A DNA stretch of 64,000 nt from Fulvivirgaceae bacterium JP3-4. Lineage in GTDB: Bacteria > Bacteroidota > Bacteroidia > Cytophagales > Cyclobacteriaceae. Below the pieces are notes generated by a model. That model did no database searches. It was not told the DNA's origin and saw only the letters and a program-made list of their open reading frames with translations. The position numbers and the translations under genes were made by a program. Positions 27,196-36,466 of the stretch are shown piece by piece; positions within the stretch are counted from its first letter, which is position 1, and every line of letters begins with the position of its first letter. The stretch is taken from positions 2,170,001 to 2,234,000 of the forward strand of contig JARKND010000001.1 in the NCBI GenBank assembly GCA_029309925.1, read 5' to 3'.

Positions 27196-28548
27196 ATGAA
27201 ACCCAAAATTTTCCTGCTTACACTACTTCTATTTGCGACAGCCGTAGCCGCCTTCGCCCAACAAATCTCCGAGGAAGTCAAGGCAAACATTCAGGCCAGA
27301 ATCACCAACGGCATGAACACGGGGATTGTCATTGCATTGATCGATGGCGAGAAGGAAGTGTACTACAGTGCCGGGGTGAAGTCACTCGTAACACGCGAGC
27401 CCGTGAATGAGAATTCTGTTTTCGAGATCGGCTCAATTTCAAAAACGTTTACGGGAATACTATTAGCCGATCAAGTTGTGAAGGGTGAGCTGAAGCTTGA
27501 TGATCCGATCCAGAAGTACCTTCCGGCTGACATCACCGCACCCACACGCAATGGTGCCTCGATCACGCTGCAGCACTTGGCTAATCATACTTCCTCGCTT
27601 CCGCGGATGCCTGACAATTTCAGGCCTGCTAATCCGGCTAACCCATTTGCCGACTATACAGAGGCGCAATTGTATGAATTTCTGCGCAGTCACAAACTGT
27701 CGCGCGACATCGGATCGCAGTATGAGTATTCAAATTACGCAGTAGGATTGCTCGGGCACCTGCTCGCGCGTAAAAACAGCAAGACGTATGAACAGCTGAT
27801 GATTGATGTAATTGCAAAACCTCTTGACATGACAAACACGGGTATCACGCTTACACCTGCCATGCAGAAGGATCTTGCCCTTGGACACGTAGGAAATATC
27901 CAGGTTGAAAACTGGGATATTGTTTCGCTTGCAGGAGCCGGGGGCATTCGCTCGACAACTGTTGACATGGTGAAGTACGTGCGCGCCAATATGGGCGCGG
28001 TTAAAAGCAAATTGTATCCGGCCATGCAACTGTCGCACAAGAACACAAGAGATGGAAATACTCCGGGCGTAGGACTTGGCTGGCACCTCATGCCCGTCAG
28101 TGGAGAAGAAATCGTCTGGCACAACGGAGGCACTGGCGGTTATCGCACGTTCATTGGTTTTGTAAGAGGAACTACCAAAGGTGTGGTTGTCCTGTCGAAT
28201 TCAGCTAACAGCGTTGATGACATCGGTATCCATCTGCTGGCGCCATCGTCACCGCTGAAGACAATCGACAAGCCCGTAGAAGTTGACGCTGCCATTCTCG
28301 ACAAATATGTCGGCAAGTATGCACTCACACCGACATTCATTCTCACCGTCACACGCAGTGGAACACAACTCAAAGCACAGGCAACAGGCCAATCCGAGTT
28401 CCCCATCTATGCCAAATCAAACGAAGTGTTTTATTACACTGCCGTTCCTGCGCAACTGACATTCAATGTTTCCCAGGATGCAGCAACAGCCGAAAGTGTG
28501 ACGTTGGATCAGAACGGTATGAAGATCACAGGGAAACGCGTGGAGTGA
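27196..28548 (+). CDS. exported serine hydrolase, beta-lactamase/DD-peptidase (class C) fold
   Basis: A 450-residue protein with a signal peptide (1-22, ending AFAQQ). The SxxK motif is Ser80-Ile-Ser-Lys83 in EIGSISKTF; the second motif is Tyr178-Ser-Asn180 in YEYSNYAVG; the third is HNGGTGGYRTF. The C-terminal part (about 345-450) is a beta-rich domain often added in this family. It may be a peptidase or esterase rather than a true beta-lactamase. The ATG at 27196 is preferred to an upstream codon inside the array at 27181. It sits behind the sigma factor pair in the same direction. Confidence 0.9.
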   Translation: MKPKIFLLTLLLFATAVAAFAQQISEEVKANIQARITNGMNTGIVIALIDGEKEVYYSAGVKSLVTREPVNENSVFEIGSISKTFTGILLADQVVKGELKLDDPIQKYLPADITAPTRNGASITLQHLANHTSSLPRMPDNFRPANPANPFADYTEAQLYEFLRSHKLSRDIGSQYEYSNYAVGLLGHLLARKNSKTYEQLMIDVIAKPLDMTNTGITLTPAMQKDLALGHVGNIQVENWDIVSLAGAGGIRSTTVDMVKYVRANMGAVKSKLYPAMQLSHKNTRDGNTPGVGLGWHLMPVSGEEIVWHNGGTGGYRTFIGFVRGTTKGVVVLSNSANSVDDIGIHLLAPSSPLKTIDKPVEVDAAILDKYVGKYALTPTFILTVTRSGTQLKAQATGQSEFPIYAKSNEVFYYTAVPAQLTFNVSQDAATAESVTLDQNGMKITGKRVE

Positions 28549-28686
28549 GGAGAGGTGATGGGTGAAGGGTGATGGGTAGTGGCTGATGGGTAATGGGCAA
28601 TGGGGTGTTCTAGAAGGCGCGTCAATTATTTTGTAATCTCTTCCGATTATTGTTATTTTCATTCATCCAACCTAAACCCCCACGCC
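28549..28686. repeat. GGGTGATGGGTAATGGG array
   Basis: Between 28550 and 28602 there are five imperfect copies of a 7-8 base GTGATGG/GTAATGG unit. The remaining bases up to the cytochrome start are AT-rich and may hold its promoter. Longer copies occur at 41,033-41,125 and 44,700-44,787. Confidence 0.55.
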
Positions 28687-29670
28687 ATGAAAAAAATCCT
28701 GAAGATCCTTGGCATTCTCCTTATTCTGTTTGTCCTCGTTATTGCGGGCGCCCTCACATACATCAAAGCTGCGCTGCCTGATGTTGGAGAAGCTCCCGAA
28801 CTTAAAGTGGAAGCCACACCTGAAAGAATTGCACGCGGAAAATATCTCGCGAATGCAGTGAATGTTTGTATGGACTGTCACTCCACACGCGATTGGACTA
28901 AATTCTCCGGGCCGATCATTGCCGGCACCGAAGGAAGAGGCGGTGAACGTTTCGATCACACCGTAGGCTTCCCTGGAGTTTATTTTTCCAAGAACATCAC
29001 ACCTGCCGGCATCAGCAGATACTCGGATGGTGAGCTCTTTCGTGTTATTACCACGGGTGTAAATAAGGATGGCAATGCGATGTTTCCGGTGATGCCCTAT
29101 CCTTACTACGGCAAAATGGATGAAGAAGACATCTACTCGCTGATTGCGTATATACGCACGCTGCAGCCGGTCGAAAATCCGGTAGCAGATTCTGAGTCTG
29201 ATTTCCCTATGAACTTTATCCTCAACACCATTCCCGCGAAGGCGGAGCACATGAAGCGTCCGGATCCCTCAGACGAACTCGCTAGCGGAGCATATCTTGT
29301 CAACGCTTCCGGCTGTATTGAATGTCACACCTACGCGGAGCAAGGGCAGATCGATCGCGAAAAAGCGTTCGCTGGTGGAAGAGCTTTTCAGATGCCTGAT
29401 GGATCAATCGTCACCTCTTCAAACATAACACCTGACCAGGAAACTGGGATTGGCAAATACACAAAGGAAGCTTTCATTGAGCGATTCAAGATGTATGCTG
29501 ATAGTGCCTATGTTCCACCCGCTGTCGCTCCGGGCGAATTCAACACGATCATGCCTTGGACAATGTACGCCAATATGACCAGGGAAGACCTCGGTGCCAT
29601 TTACACATACCTTCGCACCGTCAAACCAATCACCAACAAGGTGGAGAAGTTTACACCGGCCGCGAAATAA
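28687..29670 (+). CDS. diheme cytochrome c
   Basis: A 327-residue protein with an uncleaved N-terminal membrane anchor or signal (about 4-28). Two heme c sites are visible: Cys61-Met-Asp-Cys-His65 and Cys210-Ile-Glu-Cys-His214, each in a domain with distal Met candidates (MFPVMPYPYY; MPWTMYANM). It resembles the cytochrome subunits of periplasmic dehydrogenases (alcohol, aldehyde or sugar), but no catalytic subunit is next to it. It should carry electrons in the periplasm. The start at 28687 begins the anchor MKKILKILGIL. Confidence 0.9.
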   Translation: MKKILKILGILLILFVLVIAGALTYIKAALPDVGEAPELKVEATPERIARGKYLANAVNVCMDCHSTRDWTKFSGPIIAGTEGRGGERFDHTVGFPGVYFSKNITPAGISRYSDGELFRVITTGVNKDGNAMFPVMPYPYYGKMDEEDIYSLIAYIRTLQPVENPVADSESDFPMNFILNTIPAKAEHMKRPDPSDELASGAYLVNASGCIECHTYAEQGQIDREKAFAGGRAFQMPDGSIVTSSNITPDQETGIGKYTKEAFIERFKMYADSAYVPPAVAPGEFNTIMPWTMYANMTREDLGAIYTYLRTVKPITNKVEKFTPAAK

Positions 29671-29702
29671 TCTTCATCTAATGCGCATTAGTCATCTTTA
29701 CA

Positions 29703-29737
29703 CAACGGGCGGATTCCAGATCATGGTTCGCCCGTTG
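29703..29737 (+). terminator. hairpin after the cytochrome gene
   Basis: CAACGGGCG (29703-29711) pairs perfectly with CGCCCGTTG (29729-29737) over a 17-base loop, 33 bases after the cytochrome stop. There is no clear T-run after it, so it is a weak rho-independent terminator or a plain structural element. Confidence 0.45.
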
Positions 29738-29869
29738 CATTTACCTTCGTGACTCCTCTCTAATGCCTAATACCTAGTTCCTAATTCCTAATTCCTAAGT
29801 CCCCATGACCAGCCACGATTTTGGCACACGCTTTTTCTTCACACTACCATATGCGACTAACCCATTTGA

Positions 29870-30847
29870 ATGGCTGAAGAAAAAGAAATTACATCACTAT
29901 TTGGCGCCAGCGAAATTCCCCTCAGTGATATGGACGGTGTCGTTCTTAGTGCACCAGATCTTTTGGTTTACGGAGCGCCCGTTATGTTCGCATTCGTATT
30001 AATCGAATACTTTGTTTCACGACATCACGATCACCATACGTATGATAAAAAAGAGACGCTTGGTTCTACGCTTGTCGGAATCGGCAATGTCATTACCGGG
30101 TTGATCCTGAAGACGCTGCTGCTGTCACTTTTCATCATTGTTTACAACGCAATTCCCTGGCGGATGCATCTCAACTGGTGGACGCTTATCCCGTGTTATA
30201 TCATTTTTGATTTCTGCAGCTACTGGGCGCACCGAGTCTCGCATCATGTCCGCCTGTTGTGGGGAACGCATGTCCCGCATCATTCAGCTGAACACTACAA
30301 CCTCACTGTATCATTCAGACTTAGCTGGGTGCAGTATGTAAAGATCATTTTCTTTCTCCCGGTTGGCTTATTCGGGTTTCATCCGGTAATCATCTTCGTG
30401 ACGAACCAGATTGCCGTACTATTCCAGTTTTGGCAGCACACTGAATACATCAAAAAACTTCATCCATTTATTGAATACTTTCTTGCCACACCATCAAATC
30501 ACCGGGTACACCACGGATCACAGGAGCTGTATATCAACAAGAACTTCGGTGCAACATTCATCATATGGGATCGTATATTCGGTACCTATCAGAAGGAAGA
30601 AGAAAAAGTCGTTTACGGTATCACGCACGAGCTTGATCGGAAGAGCGACCCGATTCACATCAACTTCCACGAATACGTGGACATTATCCGCGATGTGAGA
30701 CGCGCAAAATCTTTCAAAGAAGCAATGTTTTATATTTTTGGCGACCCGGTCGATGTTGCTGTTTACAAGCAGCAGCGAACGGCACACGAAAGAACACTGG
30801 AGACAAACAATCTCGATTACTCGGAATCCGAAAGCAATGCAGCCTAG
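29870..30847 (+). CDS. sterol desaturase / fatty acid hydroxylase family protein
   Basis: A 325-residue membrane protein with four or so spans and the diiron histidine boxes of the family: HRVSHH (121-126), HVPHH (134-138) and NHRVHHGS later. It would hydroxylate or desaturate a lipid at the cytoplasmic face. The start at 29870 (MAEEKEITSL) is the first ATG that fits. Next gene is an SDR 41 bases on, same strand, and lipid-type enzymes cluster around it; a shared pathway is inferred. Confidence 0.9.
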   Translation: MAEEKEITSLFGASEIPLSDMDGVVLSAPDLLVYGAPVMFAFVLIEYFVSRHHDHHTYDKKETLGSTLVGIGNVITGLILKTLLLSLFIIVYNAIPWRMHLNWWTLIPCYIIFDFCSYWAHRVSHHVRLLWGTHVPHHSAEHYNLTVSFRLSWVQYVKIIFFLPVGLFGFHPVIIFVTNQIAVLFQFWQHTEYIKKLHPFIEYFLATPSNHRVHHGSQELYINKNFGATFIIWDRIFGTYQKEEEKVVYGITHELDRKSDPIHINFHEYVDIIRDVRRAKSFKEAMFYIFGDPVDVAVYKQQRTAHERTLETNNLDYSESESNAA

Positions 30848-30888
30848 TGGCATTTGTTTTATCTGCTGATCAATAGCAACGATTAACA

Positions 30889-31671
30889 TTGGTTTACACG
30901 CTTATCACCGGAGCATGCAAAGGAATCGGGAAGGCCATCGCAGAGAATTGTGCCGCCCGTGGTTTGAATTTGCTACTTGTTTCAAACGACAGCGCCTGCC
31001 TTCCCTCAGTATGTGAGGCTATCCGCGGAAAAGGAGTGAAGTGCGAAGGCCTGGTTCTCGACTTGACAGAACCAACAGCTCCTGCGACATTACAGCGGTG
31101 GATGTTAGAAAACAATTTTGAAGTAAACATGCTGGTGAACAATGTGGGTATTGGCAAGGGCGGAACATTCGCGTCAATGGAAATGGCCGACATGCAGTAC
31201 ATGATGAAACTGAACAACAATGTGCTGGTAGAAGTCACATACCGGCTGCTGCCCGAACTCAAAAAACATCAAAAGTCATATATCCTTAATCTCAGCAGCC
31301 TCGAAGCAACACTGCCATTACCCTACAAGGCAGTGTACACAGCAACGAAGAACTTTGTGTATGCTTTTTCATTGGCGATTGCTGAAGAACTGAAGTTTTC
31401 AAATATCAGCGTAAGTGTGGTGTGTCCTGGCCCTGTGCTCACGAATGCAGAAGGCCTAAAGCGCATGACGGCACACGGAGGGCGATCCAAAATTCTGATG
31501 ATGTATCCTGCGCAGGTAGCTGAGATTGCCCTTGAGGGGCTCTTCAGAGGCAAACGTGTTATTGTACCAGGTTTTCTAAATGCTTTGTTTTTCAAGATCG
31601 GATCAATCTTGCCGGTAAATGTGAAGATGAGTCTGCTTGAAAAGCTTTTTCGCGTTTATAAGACCGCGTGA
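30889..31671 (+). CDS. short-chain dehydrogenase/reductase
   Basis: A 260-residue classical SDR. TGACKGIGKAIA (about 7-18) binds NAD(P); NNVGIGKGG is the NNAG-like motif; NLSSLEATLPLPYKAVYTATK holds the Ser, Tyr and Lys of the active site. The only start fitting the family is TTG at 30889, giving MVYTLITGACKG. It follows the hydroxylase gene by 41 bases and lies convergent to the second SDR. Substrate unknown; a keto-lipid or sterol-like compound would fit the surroundings. Confidence 0.88.
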   Translation: MVYTLITGACKGIGKAIAENCAARGLNLLLVSNDSACLPSVCEAIRGKGVKCEGLVLDLTEPTAPATLQRWMLENNFEVNMLVNNVGIGKGGTFASMEMADMQYMMKLNNNVLVEVTYRLLPELKKHQKSYILNLSSLEATLPLPYKAVYTATKNFVYAFSLAIAEELKFSNISVSVVCPGPVLTNAEGLKRMTAHGGRSKILMMYPAQVAEIALEGLFRGKRVIVPGFLNALFFKIGSILPVNVKMSLLEKLFRVYKTA

Positions 31672-31672
31672 G

Positions 31673-32548
31673 CTATGCGTAACGATACGCCTCCTTCGCC
31701 TTGCCGAAGTAATCTTCGATCCCGCACAACTCCTCACTTTTCCGCCACAATCTCTCCGCGTCAGCTTCGTTCTGTGAGGGGGCAGAAGACGGCTTTGGCT
31801 TTCGGTTATCCCAATACAAGCCACTGCGGTCTGCGACTTCCGGGCTTGTAGCAAGATAAGTGATATTTGATGCTGCCGTCTCACACGAAATACCTCCCAG
31901 TCTGCGCAGTTTCCAGGCGAGTCTGTGAAGCCAACTTGTGTGCTTGACGCCAATGTCAGTTTTCACCAATCCGGGCTGAACACAATAAACCGACACGCTA
32001 TCGTGCGGCTTGATGCGATGCAGCTGGTAACTGAATAACAGATTCGCCAGCTTCGACTGACCATAGGCTTTGAGCCCGTGATACTCGTTTTCGAGATTCA
32101 GATTTCCAAAGTTTATCTTCCCATAACGATGTGAATCCGAACCAATGTTGATGATGCGGCCGTCATCACTGCTGGCGATGCTGGAGTATAGCATGTGGGT
32201 CAGCAGAAAATAGGCGAGGTGATTGACCGCAAACTGTTTTTCAATTCCATCTTCAGAGAGCTCGTATCGTGAGTTCCACTGTGCTGCATTGTTGATAAGC
32301 ACATCGATTGTCGGAAAATCCTGTCGTATGGATTCACCCAGATTGCGGATTTCTTTCTGCGAGCAGAGGTCAGCGTTGTAGTAGTGAATGTCGGTGTTGC
32401 CAGTGTCCTTCCTGATACGGCTGACAGCACCTTTGCCCTTTTCGGGATGTCGGCCGACCAAAACCACGCAGTGGGCCATTTGAGCCAACTCCATAGCTAC
32501 TGCATATCCGATACCTGAAGTAGCGCCCGTGATCACGCAAGTTTTCAT
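31673..32548 (-). CDS. short-chain dehydrogenase, retinol dehydrogenase-like
   Basis: A 291-residue SDR with TGATSGIGYAVAMEL (cofactor site), LINNAAQWNSRYELSEDGIE, INIGSDSHRYG and the active-site YGQSKLANLLFSY. This is the pattern of the light-dependent protochlorophyllide/retinol dehydrogenase-like group, frequent in bacteria with unclear substrates. It ends two bases from the convergent SDR stop. Confidence 0.88.
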   Translation of the reverse strand: MKTCVITGATSGIGYAVAMELAQMAHCVVLVGRHPEKGKGAVSRIRKDTGNTDIHYYNADLCSQKEIRNLGESIRQDFPTIDVLINNAAQWNSRYELSEDGIEKQFAVNHLAYFLLTHMLYSSIASSDDGRIINIGSDSHRYGKINFGNLNLENEYHGLKAYGQSKLANLLFSYQLHRIKPHDSVSVYCVQPGLVKTDIGVKHTSWLHRLAWKLRRLGGISCETAASNITYLATSPEVADRSGLYWDNRKPKPSSAPSQNEADAERLWRKSEELCGIEDYFGKAKEAYRYA

Positions 32549-32671
32549 AATCGCATTGAATAAAACTTTGTTCCCGCACGGTCAGTTTATTTCATGTACC
32601 GGTGGGGTATCGATGAAGTCAAGGTGATTGTTGGCATAATGATTTTAACAGATAACAGAAAACAACACGTT

Positions 32672-32800
32672 ATGGCAACTACGGAAAAGAAGCGTGGACC
32701 GAAAGATCGGTCGTACGTCAATAAGAATGAGAAACACGAAGTTAGTTACGAGTCAAAACGTAAGACGCCTGCGAAGCAATTCGGTGGCAAGAAGGGCTGA
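32672..32800 (+). CDS. short DUF3606-like protein
   Basis: A 42-residue basic peptide beginning MATTEKKRGPKDRSYVNKNE followed by KHEVSYESKRK, which resembles the start of DUF3606 (GPxDRSxxNxxExxEVxY). The rest of that domain is missing and replaced by KTPAKQFGGKKG, so it is either a shortened relative or a distinct family. A longer frame from 32594 adds nothing recognisable. A strong terminator follows the stop, which supports real transcription. Confidence 0.65.
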   Translation: MATTEKKRGPKDRSYVNKNEKHEVSYESKRKTPAKQFGGKKG

Positions 32801-32822
32801 GATGCCGTTTTCATAAAGAAGG

Positions 32823-32860
32823 AAAGACGAAGCAACATGACAGTTGCTTCGTCTTTTTTT
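32823..32860 (+). terminator. rho-independent terminator
   Basis: AAAGACGAAGCAAC (32823-32836) and GTTGCTTCGTCTTT (32843-32856) form a perfect 14-base stem with a 6-base loop, ending in a run of T. It lies 23 bases after the small DUF3606-like gene and ends its transcript; the A-rich left arm also allows function on the opposite strand. Confidence 0.9.
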
Positions 32861-32967
32861 CGTCCGAAAAAAGCTAAGCATTCCCATTACGCATGCGCCA
32901 CTAACCTTACCATTAGCTTCGCATCACGGAATTTATCGTAGCTTTAATACGCCCTTACACACTTGCT

Positions 32968-34260
32968 ATGAAACTCGCACTCGTCCTTTGCGCGCTCACC
33001 GGCTCCGTTGCCGCGCAGGAACAACAGAAAGTAATGGACGGCTTCCCACCATCACGCAAAAGTATGGTCACGCCTTCAAACTACCGCGAACATCCCTTCA
33101 GCCAATGGAGCTTCCGCAATGCAGGTGCGACCATGCACGTGCTCATGATTCCAAGGGAGGGTGACGTGCATAAATTTCCTGAAGCACCGGATGCATCCAT
33201 AGCAGCGACTATCTCTACGGATACTGAAGGGAATGCAAAATCATTGGAGCGGACTTTCGAAGACAGTTATGCTAACGGGGTGGTGGTCGTTAAAAGCAAC
33301 AAGATCGTCTATGAAAAATACTGGAACGGACTGTCAAGACATTATCAGCACATCTGGTTTTCCTGTTCAAAATCGCTCGCGAGCTCGGCCTTCGGCATCC
33401 TGGTCGACAAAATGAACCTTGACCTGTCGGCATCGCCTGCGAAATACATCCCCGAGTTAAAAGGAACTGCTTACGAACGTACCACAATCCAGGATATATT
33501 GAACATGTCTGCTGCGCTGGGATTTCAGGAGAGCTACACCGATACTTCAAACTTCTTCTACAAGTATTACAGCGCTGCTGCGAACACACCGGCCATCTAT
33601 CAGGGACCAGGCGCTGATCCGAAAACTGCGGAAGTACTCGGTGTGTATGATTTCCTCGCGAAGAAAGCCTATTCCAATGACTCGCTCCAGCCAGGTGTTA
33701 AGTTTGAGTATAGTTCTGTCAACGCAGATGTGATCAGCTGGCTTATCTCGCGGTTGTCAGGGAAACCATATCACGACTTCATCCGCGAGAATATCTGGGC
33801 AAAAATGGGAGCGGAGCACGATGCTTTCATTACTGCAGACCGCGCTTATACCGGGGTGGCTACTGGCGGCATTAACTCCACACTCCGCGATGCCGCACTA
33901 TTCGGGCAGCTCATTCTCAACCGTGGACGTATCGATGGCAAACAAATCATTCCGAAGGCGTGGGTTGATGAGACATTGAAGCTGACCAACGAGGATAAGG
34001 AACGCTACTCGCGGAACGATGTGTATGTGCAAGCCAATATGCCGTGGGTTGCCTACAAAAATTTCTGGTGGATCCTGGATGAAACCAGAGGTGAATATGC
34101 AGCGATTGGCATTCACGGACAAGTCATCTACATCAATCGTTCGGCAAACCTTGTTATCGCCTATTTTTCAAGCCAGCCTCAGGCTTCATCCGTAGCAGGG
34201 TTCGAAGCGTTCATGGCTAAGCTGAACGCTTGCAGAACACTTGCAAAATCAAATCGGTAA
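32968..34260 (+). CDS. exported serine hydrolase, beta-lactamase fold
   Basis: A 430-residue protein with a signal peptide (1-16, ending SVAAQ). The SxxK motif is SCSK in FSCSKSLASS; a YSS motif (EYSSVNADVISWL) takes the Tyr position; GIHGQ near the C-terminus is the third motif. N-terminal TMHVLMIPREGDV is typical of class C-type hydrolases. It is a separate branch from the serine hydrolase at 27196. The substrate is unknown. The acyltransferase gene follows 60 bases later in the same direction. Confidence 0.9.
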   Translation: MKLALVLCALTGSVAAQEQQKVMDGFPPSRKSMVTPSNYREHPFSQWSFRNAGATMHVLMIPREGDVHKFPEAPDASIAATISTDTEGNAKSLERTFEDSYANGVVVVKSNKIVYEKYWNGLSRHYQHIWFSCSKSLASSAFGILVDKMNLDLSASPAKYIPELKGTAYERTTIQDILNMSAALGFQESYTDTSNFFYKYYSAAANTPAIYQGPGADPKTAEVLGVYDFLAKKAYSNDSLQPGVKFEYSSVNADVISWLISRLSGKPYHDFIRENIWAKMGAEHDAFITADRAYTGVATGGINSTLRDAALFGQLILNRGRIDGKQIIPKAWVDETLKLTNEDKERYSRNDVYVQANMPWVAYKNFWWILDETRGEYAAIGIHGQVIYINRSANLVIAYFSSQPQASSVAGFEAFMAKLNACRTLAKSNR

Positions 34261-34320
34261 TTTTTTGACTGTATATTGCACCGTCTTCACTTAAATAAAG
34301 ACGAGATCATTCTATTCGTT

Positions 34321-35208
34321 ATGCAAGCGCTTTCCTACTACCTGCTATATCCTCTCATTTACCTGATCGCATCTCTTCCTTTTTGGGCCCTGTACACCGT
34401 CTCAGATGTACTTTACGTGCTGCTCAGACTGTCTGGATACAGGAAGCGCGTAATCGTTAACAACCTCAAAAATTCTTTCCCTGAAAAAAGTGACAAGGAG
34501 ATCGCTGCTATAGCAAACAACTATTATCGATACCTGTGTGACCTGATCCTCGAAACTTTAAAAACCTTAAAGATGGGTGAGAGTGAATCGCGCAAGCGCT
34601 GCGCGTTCCACCAGGAGCCATGGCTGACCAAACTTCATCAGGAGGGTAGAAGCATCGTCATTGTGATGGGTCATTATGGAAACTGGGAGTGGGCAGGTCC
34701 CGGGTTTGCCCTGAATACACCTTACCCGCTCGTGGTAATCTATCGCCCGCTGTCGCACCCTTACTTTGAAAAGATGATGACAGGCATGCGCACAAGATTT
34801 GGCACACGCATCACTCCGGAAGAAAAGGCGTTGCGCGACATGGTGGCACGGCAAAAAGAAATCACGGCCACAGCTTTTATTGCCGACCAGACTCCATCGG
34901 ATACACGAAATGCATACTGGACAAACTTTCTTCGCCAGGATACGCCTGTGCATGCCGGCCCTGAAAAGATCGCGCGAAAATTCAACTATCCCATGGTCTT
35001 CATGAATGTGAAACGAGTGCGCAGAGGCTACTACGAAATTTTCCCGGAGCTGTTGAGTGATAATCCGAAGGACACCGCGGAAAATGAACTCACAGACGCA
35101 TTCATCCAAAGACTTGAAAAACAAATTGCCATAGATCCTGTACCATGGCTATGGTCGCATCGAAGATGGAAGTGGAAAAGGCCGGTAGGTGATGCGCGAG
35201 ATATGTGA
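34321..35208 (+). CDS. lysophospholipid acyltransferase family protein (LpxL/HtrB-like)
   Basis: A 295-residue membrane-anchored acyltransferase. One hydrophobic span (about 6-36) precedes the catalytic HYGNWE (H118 to E123, HX4E), and QTPSDTRNAYWTNF and WLWSHRRWKWKRP near the end are as in late lipid A acyltransferases. It likely adds a secondary acyl chain to lipid A or ornithine lipid. The ATG at 34321 is used; an upstream TTG at 34276 would add 15 unsuitable residues. Confidence 0.9.
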   Translation: MQALSYYLLYPLIYLIASLPFWALYTVSDVLYVLLRLSGYRKRVIVNNLKNSFPEKSDKEIAAIANNYYRYLCDLILETLKTLKMGESESRKRCAFHQEPWLTKLHQEGRSIVIVMGHYGNWEWAGPGFALNTPYPLVVIYRPLSHPYFEKMMTGMRTRFGTRITPEEKALRDMVARQKEITATAFIADQTPSDTRNAYWTNFLRQDTPVHAGPEKIARKFNYPMVFMNVKRVRRGYYEIFPELLSDNPKDTAENELTDAFIQRLEKQIAIDPVPWLWSHRRWKWKRPVGDARDM

Positions 35209-35404
35209 CAGGCTTGCTAGTGTTTCAACTAGAGTATCAAGATCAGCCGCACGCACTGCCATTAGCCATCACCCATAACCTTTTTGGCGCCCAGAAACCC
35301 TTCATCGTCACAACCCTTCAGCCGCCTGGCGGTTGCAATTTGGCTATCCGAGTATCGATAGTTTTAACTACCTTTGCGACTGCTTTAAAGTGTGAAACCC
35401 TACT

Positions 35405-36382
35405 ATGCGAACACCGCGCGAATTGCTTATGGCCAGCAAGGCATTTATCCAGGAAGACCAGCGCAGAAGCTGGATTGAAACCGGATTTACGCTAGCTGGT
35501 ATTATCGTATTGTTGTCAGCAACTTTTGTGGAAACATATCTGCCGGTGCGGATCGCATTGAGCTGCCTTTGTGCACTTTTCTACGTGCGAATGTTTATCA
35601 TCTATCACGACTACCAGCACAACGCAATCCTGCAGGGCTCAGCTGTTGCGCGTTGGGTGATGAAAGCCTTTGGTATTTTCATTCTGGCTCCGCAAACCAT
35701 CTGGAAGAGATCGCATGATCACCATCATACACACAATTCAAAGCTCACAATGCATGGCATCGGCTCGTATCCGACAATTTCGAAAGCGCGATACAAAACG
35801 CTCACACGAGCTGAGAAACGCCTGTACCTCATCAACCGACATCCGCTTACTGTGATCTTTGGATACTTCACGCTATTCATTTACTGGCTCAACGTTAAAT
35901 CATTTTTCCAAAGCCCGCGTAAGCATATGGACTCCCTGCTGGCACTTGTCTTACACGTAGCCGGAGCTTTCGCTGTATACTATTTCTTCGGGATCACCAC
36001 ACTTATCGTAAGCTGGGTTCTTCCGTTCTTCCTGGCATATTTCATGGGTTCTTATTTGTTCTACTGCCAGCATAACTTCCCAGGAGCGAAGTTTGCGGAG
36101 AACCACGACTGGCGCTACGATCATGCTGCCATGGAATCCACAAGCTTTATGGAGATGCCGAAGGTTATGCACTGGTTTACAGGCAATATCGGATACCATC
36201 ATGTCCACCACCTCAACTCAAGAATTCCATTCTATCGCTTGCCGGAAGCATATCAAAGTATGCCTGAACTGTGGGACGCACCAAAAACATCCTGGAGTCC
36301 GATAGAAATGTGGCGATGCTTCCGACTCAAACTCTGGGACCCCGAGCGAAATACAATGATCACACTGTCGCAGGCAGAGTAG
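35405..36382 (+). CDS. fatty acid desaturase family protein
   Basis: A 325-residue membrane enzyme with three histidine boxes: HDYQHN, HDHHHTHN and HHVHHL (in GNIGYHHVHHLNSRIPFYRL). Four or so membrane spans are visible. It introduces a double bond into a fatty acyl chain using a diiron centre. It follows the acyltransferase gene by about 200 bases. The match to the desaturase pattern is strong; regiospecificity cannot be told. Confidence 0.92.
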   Translation: MRTPRELLMASKAFIQEDQRRSWIETGFTLAGIIVLLSATFVETYLPVRIALSCLCALFYVRMFIIYHDYQHNAILQGSAVARWVMKAFGIFILAPQTIWKRSHDHHHTHNSKLTMHGIGSYPTISKARYKTLTRAEKRLYLINRHPLTVIFGYFTLFIYWLNVKSFFQSPRKHMDSLLALVLHVAGAFAVYYFFGITTLIVSWVLPFFLAYFMGSYLFYCQHNFPGAKFAENHDWRYDHAAMESTSFMEMPKVMHWFTGNIGYHHVHHLNSRIPFYRLPEAYQSMPELWDAPKTSWSPIEMWRCFRLKLWDPERNTMITLSQAE

Positions 36383-36466
36383 TCATTTTCTCCACTGTCG
36401 TTGGGAAGTGACTTCTTCCATACTTACTAATTAACGCTTTTCCTTTTTCCTCCTAATGACCAGTGA

